A DNA stretch of 64,000 nucleotides, taken from NCBI RefSeq assembly GCF_030463565.1, contig NC_134643.1, positions 126,772,309-126,836,308 of the forward strand. Reading direction: 5' to 3'. Positions within the stretch are counted from its first letter, which is position 1; the number at the start of each line of letters is the position of its first letter. A program made the translations under genes and the position numbers. Below are positions 27,901-39,900 of this stretch, piece by piece. Origin of the DNA: Pelecanus crispus. Taxonomy: Eukaryota; Chordata; Aves; Pelecaniformes; Pelecanidae. The notes under the pieces are model-generated. The model did not search any database. It was not told the origin of the DNA and saw only the letters and a program-made list of their open reading frames with translations.

Positions 27901-30900
27901 CCAATGGCTATAAACTCTCTTTTTTTTCCTGAGTTCCAGCCAAAGCTCTCTGTTCAGCCAGGCTGGTCTTCTTCCCCACTGGCTCATCTTTCAGCACATG
28001 GGGATGGCCTGCTCCTGTACCTTTGGGATGTCCTTCTTGAAGAATGTCTAGCCTTCTTGGACTCCTTTGCCCTTCAGGACTGCCTCCCCAGGGAATCTGT
28101 CAACCAGGCTCCTAAACAGGCCAAAGTCTGCCCTCCAGAAGTCCAAAGTAGCAGTTCTGCTGACCCCCTCTCCTTACTTCTCTGAGAATGAGAAACTGTA
28201 TCATTTCATGATCACTGTGCCCAAGATGGCCTCCAGCCATCCCATCACCCACAAGTCCTTCTCTGTTTACAAACAACAGGTCCAGCAGGGCATCTTCCCT
28301 AGCTGGCTCACTCACCAGCTGTGTCAGGAAGTTATCTTCCACACACCCCAGGAACCTCCTAGACTGTTTCCTCTCTCCTGTATTGTATTTCCAGCAGACA
28401 TCTGGTAAGTTAAAGTCCCCCACGAGAACAAGGGCTAGTGATCATGAGACTTCTCCCAGCTGTGCATAGAATATTTTATCCATCTCGTCATCCTGGTTGA
28501 GTGGTCTATAACAGACTGCCACCATACTTGCCTTGCTGGCCTTTCCCCTGATTCTTACCCATAAACACTCAACCCTTTCATCACCATTGTCAAGCTCTAG
28601 ACAGTCAAAACATTCCCTAATATACAGGGCTACCCCACCGCCTCTCCTTCCTTGCATATTCCTTCTGAAGAGTTTATAGCCATCCATTGCAGTGCTCCAG
28701 TTGTGCGAGTCACCCCACCATGTTTCTGTGATTGCAACTATATCATAGTTCTCCTGCTGCACAATGGCTTCTAACTCCTCGTGTTTATTGCCTATGCTGC
28801 GTGCATGGGTATAGTTGCACGTCAGTTGGGCTACTGATCCTGCCACCTTTTTTGGGGGAGAAGACCTAATTCCTATGCGACCATTCTCAGGTGCTTCTGT
28901 GGTTTCTAACACATCAATAACCCTTGCATCTTTGCTGCCATGTGGATCACCATCCCCTACCTCCACTGAGATGGCAGACCGAAGGATCTCGCTAGCGCAC
29001 TGTCCCTCAAACATTGGCGTGGTGTCCCCAGGCTTATCTCTAGTGAGCCTGGTTTTATCCCTTTCCCCCTTCAAATCTAGTTTAAAGCTCTTTCAACGAG
29101 CCCTGCTAAGTCCTATGCAAAGATCCTTTTCCCCCTTTGAGACAGGTGTACCCCATCTGTTGCCAGCAGGCCCCAAGGGAAGCAGGGGTACCCAGAGTTG
29201 CATCCAAGCTGTGAGCTCACCAGGGGCCTCTGCCAGCTCTCCACTGATTGCCAGTGTGAGTGCCGACAGGGCAGAGCACGACCACATTGTGGTGCTGATG
29301 GTGGGATGAACTGGTTGGAGGTGGCAGTGGCTAAATTTCATTAAGTTTATTCTGAGCATGCACAGACTGATTTTGTGCTTCGAAGGCCATGTTCCTCCAT
29401 TGTCCGACACCTGTGTCCTTGCTGAATTTCAGCTTATGGCTCCTGAAGATGTTCTAGTGAATGATATTTCTTTTCAGGGAAAGGTATTAAATATTTGTCA
29501 AATGCTGAGCCAGCACATGCCCTCCATGCCGGTTAACCCCTGGACAGGCAATTGGGATGGAAAACATCCATCTGAGCAGGTAAAGTCTAGCAATGCTCAA
29601 AGACCCCCCAAATGGGGTCATGTGATGAAAACTGTCAGTCTGCCTTTGTAACAGGCTTTGCCAGGAGCTCTTTCTATAATATCATAGATTTGTCTCCACC
29701 TTCTGATGCCTGAGACAGATGCAAAGTTTTGGTCCCTGTGTCTCCTGCACCCTCTGGGTGAAACCCAGCCCCTCCAGGTGGAAGGAGAGAGAGGGAGGGG
29801 GTTACAGCTGAGCTATTGTTGTCCCTCAGCATCTGTCTTCGGGGAGATGCCCCCATCCTGCTGTCACAGCAGACCCGGCAGCTCTCATGCAGGCAGGCTG
29901 GTAACTGAGCTTTCGTTGCTAAGCACTGGGTACTGCATTTCTACTTCTGTACGTTTGTACAAATAATGGAGGAGAGAAGCCTGTACTTTATGTGACTGAC
30001 AGGGGAGTTGGCTGGCTTGCTCCCCAGTGCTGTCAGTGTTGCTTGGTAGGTGACTGTCCCCAAGATGATTCAAGTGGAGAGCATAAATTGAATTTTCAAA
30101 GTGCATCTGTACAATTAGGCAGAAATGTGATGTGAATCCATCCGTTTCCACTGATGCGAAAATGATGACCTTTTGATTTTAGATAAATGGCTAGTGTGGC
30201 ACTCAGCCAGGATTCAATAGTGTTTTCTGAGATTGCATGTGACTCATTAAATCTTTTACACCACAGTTAAACATGCCAAAAAAATACCCAGATGGAAAAA
30301 GCTGCTTTGAACCTCAAACCTGCTTGAACAGCACCTGAAACTCAGAGCTGGAGGGATTTAGATGCTTGTGTCAAGCTTACCAAGATCCACCTGGTTTGAA
30401 TAGTAAGGAGCACTAGTGACATATTAACACAGGGAAATCCCTTGGTGCTCATGTCTGTGCAAGCTCCCGGTGTGAGAGGCTGCGTGGGAGGCTGGGATGG
30501 AGCAATCGCGTGAGACTGGGAATGTGTGGGGGACTCATCTAAGGGCAACTTGGCGTGTATCACACATTATTGTGGCTTTAGACTAGAAATAGGGAAGAGG
30601 CTTTCTAGCAGTAGGACCCATTTGGGAGAATGGCCCATAGTGCCACCCCAGAGCCAGAAGCAGAGGTTCCTGGACCATGCTGGGAAGCAGAATAAGACTA
30701 TTGGGTCTTGCTGGACCCAGAAGTAACTTAAGTAAGATTGAGCAGGGTTTTGGGTTTTTTTTCCTTTTTTTTTGTCTTCCCACTGCAAACCTATGCCTAT
30801 GACTCAAAATGAACTTTGGAGGCAGAGCTGGTCCTGGGGAAGACTAAGGAGGGCAAGGGCCCTTGGTTTGCAGGCATGAAAGGGCCCACACTAGGCTGCA

Positions 30901-33900
30901 TTAGGTAGCAGGACAAATCCTTCTCCCTGTAGGGCAGCCAGCCCTTCATTGGGGTCAGGGGTGGGGATAGAGTTTCCTAATTTGCTGCCCAGAGCTCTTG
31001 TGGGTCTAACACCAACTCTACCTGAAAGATACTCACAGCCCTGTTAAAGCTTGTGCTCATTGACTGTGTGCACACAAAATACGCACACACAGTGTATTGT
31101 TATAGAAGAGTGTGGGAAAGTGCTGTCCCATGTATTCTGCATGCAAATCTTTGAAATTACACATGCAAGGAACCTGCATGCTGCTGAGAGGTCTCAACTC
31201 AGTGCAATGTTCTCCAGCTTGTGGGTTTTGGCAGGTTTTTCAGTGGAGGTGTGGACCCCCATCGTTAAGCTATGCTTACTTTTCTTAATTACCTTTCAGA
31301 GACCCTTGACAAGCATACTTTGGCCCCCTCAAAAAACACAAACCACAGTCTTAAAACCACTGGTCTTAATAGGCTATTTCTTTACGCAAATATGATTGCA
31401 TGTCCAGTCGATGACTTTAATTGCCCACTAACGAATCAAGATTTTGTAGGACCAAAAACCTGTAGGCATAAAATGAATAGAAAAGAGAAATCTTTTAGGT
31501 TGATTGGAAAGACTAGCGTTGAGCATTACTTGGCACTGTGTTTGAGAGCATGGGTGAAAGCAGTGTTCATAGAGCTTAGAAATATTTTCTCTTTTCCTTC
31601 AGGGAAGAATATGTGCTGGCACTGAGCCAGGACCATCATCTGCCCTTGGCTTGGGATGTGGTAACCTTCTGCCTTAGCTGCCCTCTCTGCAGGGCTGTCA
31701 GGCATGGGCTACCGACCTCCTGGGCTGGCTGGCTGGCTGATAGGGAGCAGGTGCTGCCAGGCTGCAGACGACGGGCTCAGTTCTGATCTCCTGCCCCTCT
31801 CTGTAACCCACTGAACTGTACCCAAGAACAGCATTTTGTCTCCACTCTCACATAACGTCTTCAATTACTATAACTAAAGGTTACCTTTGTTGCAACAAAA
31901 GGTTAAATGAAAACTCCCGATTTCTAGCTTAGACATTACCTGTTTCCTTTGATCATTGTATATTACTTGGATTAGTCATCTGAGATCGGGCACATTTTCT
32001 GTTTTGCAGTGCTTCAATGTCTCCACATTCAGAAACAAACAAAAAACCAAACAATCTATCTATCTATCCACCCATAATTGTTAATGGAAAATTATAAATT
32101 CAAAATTTCTGTAACAGAAATGTCATGAACGAGATGATAAAAATCTGAGAACATTTATACTCTTGAAATGAAATAATGGTATTTTAGGCTGCTCTGTTCT
32201 CCCCATGAAAATCTCAGAACAGATGCACTTCTAAAATGAGGAGGAGGTGTTTGCTGTAAATTAAATAGCACAATTTTGTGGAAACAATTTTCTATATTTT
32301 TGTTCTCAGAAATGTTTTTATTCTTAGCACTCAATAGATCCAGTGTATTTGCCTCAAGACCTGGTATTTGTCCAATGGAGAATATGGAAACATCTGATTA
32401 TACTTGCACATTCGATACTGAATGTCCAGGGCTTAAAAAATGCTGCAACTCATCCAAAGGAGCAGGCTGCGTGGATCCAATGCCAGAGGGTATGTTACTG
32501 ATAAACTCAACACTGCTTCTAATAGAAATATGCTTAATTTTTCCTTCTGAGGGTGGGAGTGGTCAGGAAAATTGTTACCATAGCTCTTCATAAAACAAAT
32601 ACGGAAATCTGCCTTGGATCAATTCCAGGATATTCATTTCCAGTACTTGCACCCATGAGCGCTGAACCACGGGTGCTGCGGGTCCAGTGGACCTTGCTCA
32701 GGTTTTTCTCCTTCGCTGGTGTCCCTGCCTGCGGCATATGGCAAATGAGGCCATAGCCGATGGCTGTACGTCGGCCCTTCATATTTGCTGAGTTAAAGCT
32801 TGCTTCGGTTTCTCAGAGCCTTCCTGTAGCTCTGTCGCTTTCTATAGCATCAGACCTGAGATGACTTGGCTTTTTTATTTTGTACGCTTCAGGAAGAACA
32901 TTCTGGTACAATGTGACAGTGCTTGTGAAAATGGATTTTAATGAATTAATCAGAGTGGATTCCCACCTTCTGAATCATTCACGCCTTTTGCACTCTATGG
33001 TACGTATAAACATAAATGCTCCTGTGTGTTGCTCGTTGTGTCCATGTTTCTGTTACTCAGTAACCATCACTTGCTCCAGCCCAGGAGGGATCTCGTAGTC
33101 CTCTGTGCTGGACATAACCTTGCCAGGCAGTCGCTGCCCCTCTGTTCCGCCAGATAATTTTTTGGGGCCGTAATTTATCCTTAATTGGTGAATGTCAGCC
33201 TCATCCTCAAGGAGCTCAAGTAACATTGATTTATCAGCTTCTTTAGTAAATTCTTCAGGTCTCTTCTGAGGGCAATTTAAAGACATTCTGAAATATAGGG
33301 TTTTTTCCTGCTTATGAATTGCTTGCTCCAGCTCCGGCTCAGTTCAGTTTTGGGTTTATGACCAACAGGGTCTGGATTTCAAGACCTGCAAAGCATGATG
33401 TTTTCTGATAAGGAGTTTTGAGTTAAACCTTTCAAGACACAAACCTGATCTACGGCACTGGGATCTACATGGCAGGTGGGCTCAGCAGCACCAGAAGTTT
33501 CACTGTGAAACCCCAGGATTATGGCAGGGGACTGTTTCTGGGTCAAGGGCATTTTGTTGTCATTCTTGCCACAGAAGCAGTGCTGGAGGAGACAGCAGGG
33601 TGTTGCTTTTGCTGTAGGACCAAGGCTGTGCCTTGTGCATGTATTAGCAGCAGCATTGGCAGCAACGTGTGCACGGCCACGTGACAGCAGCACGGCGTGC
33701 CTCTCCCTATCCCCGACATGGCAAGTGGGAAGAGTCTGAAGCAACCAAGACAAACACAGCCCTAGTAGAGGGGTGAGGCACACTTCCCGAAAGGAGGGTC
33801 CGCAGGAAGAACCAGGCTGCAAACTAAAGCTGCGCTTAGACAGGGGGGCTTGCTCTGTCCTCTAAGCGGTATTTAGGAAATGGATTGCTGAACTAGGACA

Positions 33901-36900
33901 AAGACCCTCCAGGCCATAAACCTGAAGCATTTCCCTAGTACATATCACCATGCCATGGAGAAAACCAGGCTTGGATGTGGCCTTTGAAAGGTACCCAAGA
34001 GGTCAGTTCCCTGTTTCCCTCCATTTTTATTTCTAGTCCTTCTCAGTTTCCAGCTGGAAGTGGGCTAGTAGCAAAGGAAACCCTTCTCCCATCATCAACT
34101 GGCACTGACAGGCAGAAGAATACAAGGTAGCAGCAGTATGGGGACGTTGCATGAATTTACTTCTTCCTCCTACCTGAATTCATGGTTCTCATATCCTAAA
34201 AAAGTTCGAAACCCTGGTCCTGTTGCTGTATGGTAAGGAATAGAGGGCAGTGATCTATGAAGACTTTCATATCTTGGTCTAAAGCAAGTTATGGCAAAGT
34301 CAAGCACGCAAAAAATAGGAAATATAAACTGAAGCTTTGCAGTGAGCTGCTACTCAGAGGAATGTCTTCCAGGCCCTGTCTGCCCCACTGACTCCTAATG
34401 ATCAGCCCACCACCGTGTTCCTTGTCTGATCCCTGACTCACAGTTGTGACAGCTTGGTCAGTCCTGGGGTCTCTCTGTGTCTCTTACTCCCAGCCTTCTT
34501 GTTCCGTCTCTTGCTTTTCTTCTTTATCTTTCTATTCCCTTTGCCAGCAGTCTTTTTAGTTGCTTGAAATAAGAAGTGTTGGATAGCTTTATTACAGATG
34601 AATTGTAATAGCATGTCTAAAGTATATTCTGTCTACTGAGGTATTGATGTTTAAACATTACAAGCCAAAGAGACTTCTTCCTTATCTTCCTGGGTTGCAT
34701 CCTCCTGCCTAAGCATTTGAGATCTGACACGATGCTCCACACCTCCCTTAGCTTGGCATTACTGTCCTGTAACTCTGCTGCAAAATGTGGTAGTTAGAAG
34801 AGCTCACCTTGCATAAATACAGACCTAAATGTTGCCACTTTGCTATGGTTTCTGAACTGGTGCTTTCTACACTCAGATTATGATGATGATCGCTGCATTG
34901 GTTGTGCCTCATTGGCATACAGTTGTGCTGATAAAGAAATGAGATACCAAAGTGTTTGTTCCCCTGTTTTCCAGATTACTGGTGCATTACAGCCCTTGAG
35001 TGCCTCTGTGTACCATATCCAGAGTAACCGTGCAGAAGTATACACTGGGACAGTGGCCTCCCAGGTTCTCATTGGACTGCATCAGCCAGTTCCACTAGCA
35101 GAAGTTTCTTCTTCCTTGAAGGACATTGTGAAGCGTGTGTATGAAGTGATTGACACAGAAGTGCAAGGTTAATTATTATAATCCTGTCACGGGGGGAAGC
35201 TTTTTCAGGCGGCTTCATCCATCTTCACTAGGGATTTCATCTGTATGACTATCAATTTGCTTTCAAAAATAGCGTACTGAATCTTGTAAACCTTGCAAAT
35301 ATGTCCCTAACCTATCCATTATAGGATGGAGAGAGTTGTAGTTAGTTAATAATTATTCTGGAGTGAATAGTTTGGAGGGGAATACTCCTCCTTCCTCAAT
35401 TAAGTTTATTTTCTCCTAATAGCATAGCATAGATCATCTTCATATGAAAAATCAAAGGTGTTCAAAATTTGTAGCACAGTCATTAGTTGTATTAAACAGG
35501 CTCTTAAAAAAAGTATTTAAAGTATTCTTGGGAAACAGATTTAGTCTGTTTTTATAGACATGTATTACTTCCAGTAGGTTGCATGAAACAAAGAGTATTT
35601 ATAGAGTGTTAACTACTGTAGTGTATTACTACCTACTTTTTAAATGCTAGGTAAATATTTAAGTATATTTGGTGTAAATTATTTTAATCGACTTATTACT
35701 GTGTATTTATCCGAACATCTTCACTCCTGAAATGCATCCGTAAGCACTGTTATGATTTCTTATTCTGTGTTTACTTTTGAAAACTCAGTCCAACTTTCAG
35801 TGAAATCACTGGGTAGATCTCCTTTGCTCTGCCGCTGACACCTCTTAGGTTTGGATGACATCCTGCAACTGTAAGAAAGAGCTGCCACTAACTGTCCTCT
35901 TATTCCAGTGAACTGGAGTAAAAAGTGGTACGGTTATAACTGAATGGGGGCTAGTTTCAGGGACGGGCAGCATTCTGATTTCATTGCACCCATGTACACC
36001 CCGAATTGCTTCAGCAGAGTTACTGCAGATTTACACTGAATTTATCATATCCAGAGCCTAGTCTACACACATTGCAGATCAGTCTTGATGCTGCTGTCAA
36101 TATCTGTGCAAGGTGTGTTGTTCTTCATAGATGTCAATGAGTGTTCCTATGTTGAATTCAACACTTGTCCTGAGAAAAACACCTGTGTAAATCTGGAGGG
36201 TTATTACAGCTGTGACCCTCAACAAAGACACGGAGATGTCAGCCCTCACCAGCTGAGCCCAAGAAAGGAAGGTAAGAAGCTAGGTCTCACCTTGGGAAAT
36301 ACTGAGAACGCTTCCGCAGGACTATCGCAGGAGCCACCTGCAAGGCAAAGATTTCTGGAGCACACAGTGCCCCTTCTCCTCCTATTGGGAGAAGATGCCA
36401 CATAAGCCAGCTATTAGCTATTTCTGATTAAAATGCAGTGTATATATTTCAGAGTACCTGGCAGTTTTCTCCTATCTCACCCTCAGCTGTCCTCACTCAC
36501 CTGCCAAACCCTCTAGCTTCAAACCCTGAGTGCTTCTCAGAGCAAAGTCAGTGTCAGTACACCTCCCCAGCCCCCGGGGAAATATGATTAGTGACACTAT
36601 TTGTACATGAACTCTCCTTCCCATTTTGACTGTGTGACTGCAGCGGGGACTCAGTGGTTGTGTAATCCCACCCTGGATTATACAGAGTCCTCTGCTGGAG
36701 GCAGACGGAGTTTGGCAATGGGTGAAATAATATTTTGCGGTACCAGTTCAGCAAAATATAGGGCATGTACTTACAGCCCGCAGACATCAATGGGCCCGCT
36801 AATAGGCTTAAAGATAATGAGATAAATAAGTGCTCATAGATTCAATGCTTTAGTTAGAAAACAAATTTACAATCCTTTAATCTCAAAAATTAAGATAATG

Positions 36901-39900
36901 TATTACTTTATGCTTTTGTGATATGATAATACGTTTATTTTCACTTCTATTTATATTACTTCTGTTGCTGCTTTTCAGCTGTGGAAAACATTAATGGTAT
37001 TATTTTGGACTTGCTTTGTTAGGAACGCTTTAACTCTTTGATAATACTATTTTTCTCCTAGGCATGGCAGCATCTACTCCAAGTTCAGCATTGGATCTCA
37101 TTAACATTAGCAATAGCTCTCCGTCTATAAGTAATTCAAGTCTCTTGTCCATGACTAACCAAGCTACAGATGCTGGGTGCTGTAAGTAACCTTGGCTTTG
37201 AATGAATATTGTCTTGCTTTTAATTCAGCCACTTTTTGATCCCTTTGTCCTGGGGCTGGTTGAGTTACATGAGGGTGTTCACAGAAGCTGGTAATGATTT
37301 TGGAGTGAATGGAAATTGAAAGAGAGAGGGTCCCCCAACAGGACATTTGAATTGGGGTCTGCAGTGCTGTGACCACTGGAGAAGCCCCACTGTTATTCCC
37401 ATGGCTACTGGCCTCCTGGAAATGGAGGTGGCTGTACTGGCTTCTTGACCCTCTTGTGCCTGGTGAACCATTCAAGTGCAGGTCCCATCATAGGGCTTGT
37501 GCTGGATAATCTTCCAGCGCAAGAAGCCCGCTGGTGAGGGCTGTGCAAGGCCACCACCACTTACTCGCCCTGGACCCAGCTTACTGCATGTCCCAGGCTT
37601 GTCCTGGAACAAGGTATGGGAGGATCTGCTACCAACCACAGGAGCTCCTCCTGGCCACAGCCACTGGGATGCGGGCCTCTTGCTTTCGCCTCTGTGAAGA
37701 TGTTGGTGGGGGACATGAGTCAGGTAGGTTGACCAAAGCTACTCTACACTGGACTTAGCCTTTGCGAATACTCTCCCTGCTATACATGATAGCTGTCTGA
37801 GGGACTACGGTGGGAACAAACCCCAGCAGATTTGTCTTTATATGGGTGACTTCAGCCCTTTCAAGGTGAGAGTTGTCACAATGCTTTTATAACAGCATCC
37901 TGTTCTTCTTGTGGGAGGAAATAGCTGTAAGTATTCTTTGCCTAGTTCCGAGAGACAGGCTGGATATTCTTGATCTCCATCCAGAACTTCTAATCCAAGC
38001 TGAAGCTAGAGGAATTAAACTGAAGTCCCTCTGGAGCAGGGGCAGTATTGCTTTGGGGGCGTTTGGCAGCCACCTGGCTCAGAGGCCTGGAAACAAGTGT
38101 GCCCTATTGAAACAATTTAAGAAAACAAACTTCTTTCTCAGGCTAGCTATTAGCATGAAAGAACTGAAGTTGTGGCAGCAACATGCCACGGTCTCTAGGT
38201 TAGCATGGGGAATGGTGTTCATCTCACCTGACCCCAGCTGTCTACAGGAGAGGTGTCTACTCTGGGCTCTCTTTCTAGTTAGTGGAGACACACAGGCTCT
38301 GCTGGAGAGCAATTAATCCTACCCAATTTAGACACCTCCTCCTCCTTTGAGGAGAGGGATCATCTCTGAAGGCTCCTGTCTTTTCCCATTGATGTGGCAA
38401 CGATTGCACTGGACTAGAATGGCATAAATAGGTGCACTGCTGCCCACCACTCTGCCCCCAGCCTGTAAAAGCTGGGGTCTGTGGGGTTTTTCCAGGCATA
38501 AATCAAGGCAGCCTTTGCCTGAAGAGGTGCATTTTGATGATTAAAGTGACAAGAGGCATAGCAGGTGTCAACATATGTAGGGTACACAGACTGACTATTC
38601 CAAACTTACTTCTGTTGCTTGAACCTGTAGCTCACTGGCTGATTATTAGTGTTACTAGAGATTCAACACAAATAAGTATAGTAAAAGGAAATAAAAAGAG
38701 TAAGCACCCAATTAATCACCCTAATGGGATTGTTCATGGATGAGGGTACCTGGTACTGTGAGAGGGACAGAATCTGTCCTGATGTAATGTAAAAAGGAGC
38801 TTCCCCTACTGATTGTCAGAGTGCTCTAATGGATTTAGAATAGCACAATGCTTTAAACATGAAATGCTGATTTTTCTCTGATGAGTCTTCCTGGGACTGT
38901 GATAGATCCCTCTGCAATTAGAAACCACCAAATCTTCAGCGTTACCAGCAACAGTTTCGAAATGTCTTGGCACGTCACTTCTACTTTGAACCACACGTTC
39001 CAAGTCCAAGTGTTCAAGGGCAAAGAGATTATACAAAACTTGAAGACAGAGGAAATGAAAATGGATGTGTCTGGACTGGAAGCAGGTGTAATGTATTCAG
39101 TAGAGATCAGCTATGAAACCTGTGGAAAAACTAGCATCTTCCATCAAAATGTCAAAACAGGTAAATAGTTACTTAAAAAAAAAAAAGGATCTCTCTCCCC
39201 ACTCCCCACCCCCCTTTCCTCCCTACTCACTTGCAGTTCAACAATGATCCATTTGGTCCTCCCTGAATTCCATATTCCACCCCCTTCAGCACTTATTCTC
39301 TCCTCTACCCCAGCATTTATGCAATCCAGAGTATCAGGCAGCAGAACTCTGGCCTGAGTTGATACAGCAGTGCTGGAGCTGACTCAGACTGTTACAGATT
39401 TCAGACTAAGCTAGAATACTTTGTCTTTTTTCTTTTTTTTTTTTTTTTGGGTGCCTGGCACTGCATTCTGCTGCCACCCATCTCCCATCAGGCCCCATTT
39501 TTCCTGGTTGACGGCTGTGGCCAGGGAGAAATCCAGTCAACTGGTTTGTCAAGGGCTCAGCTGAGCTAACAAGAGTGCCCAGAGGAAGGCCAGATTCAGT
39601 TGAATATTTATGAATTACCAGGATTAAAGGGAATAGCAAGGGCTGTGTAAGAAAGCTTGCAGAATACCTGCATAATTTTATTCAATTATTTATTATTTAG
39701 TGATATTAGTTCCCTAAGACCCTGCTGTGTTGATTGAACATAGTTTTGCTTTTCCTTTATCCTTGAATTATTTCCTAAGCCTTCATGCAAATATCTTAAA
39801 AAAACAGACAGTGAACTATTTAATACTGGCCACAGTGAGAATGCTCCTGTTTATGTTTATCCATAAGAGGCTTCCCTTTGATCAGATGAGGGATGAATTC

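Larger units (their letters stand above)
21623..32327 (+). other. UMODL1 intron 2
   Basis: GTAAGT...TTCTTAG, 10.7 kb, the longest intron. It contains an old LINE fragment and a large antisense CR1 that accounts for nearly all long open frames between 25.6 and 29.3 kb. The rest shows nothing recognisable. Confidence 0.7.

Noticed and set aside
38886..38905. Extra 20 bases at the start of FN3 exon 8
   Set aside because: Joining this acceptor to the consensus donor of exon 7 gives an immediate stop; the start at 38906 keeps phase and matches FN3 2.
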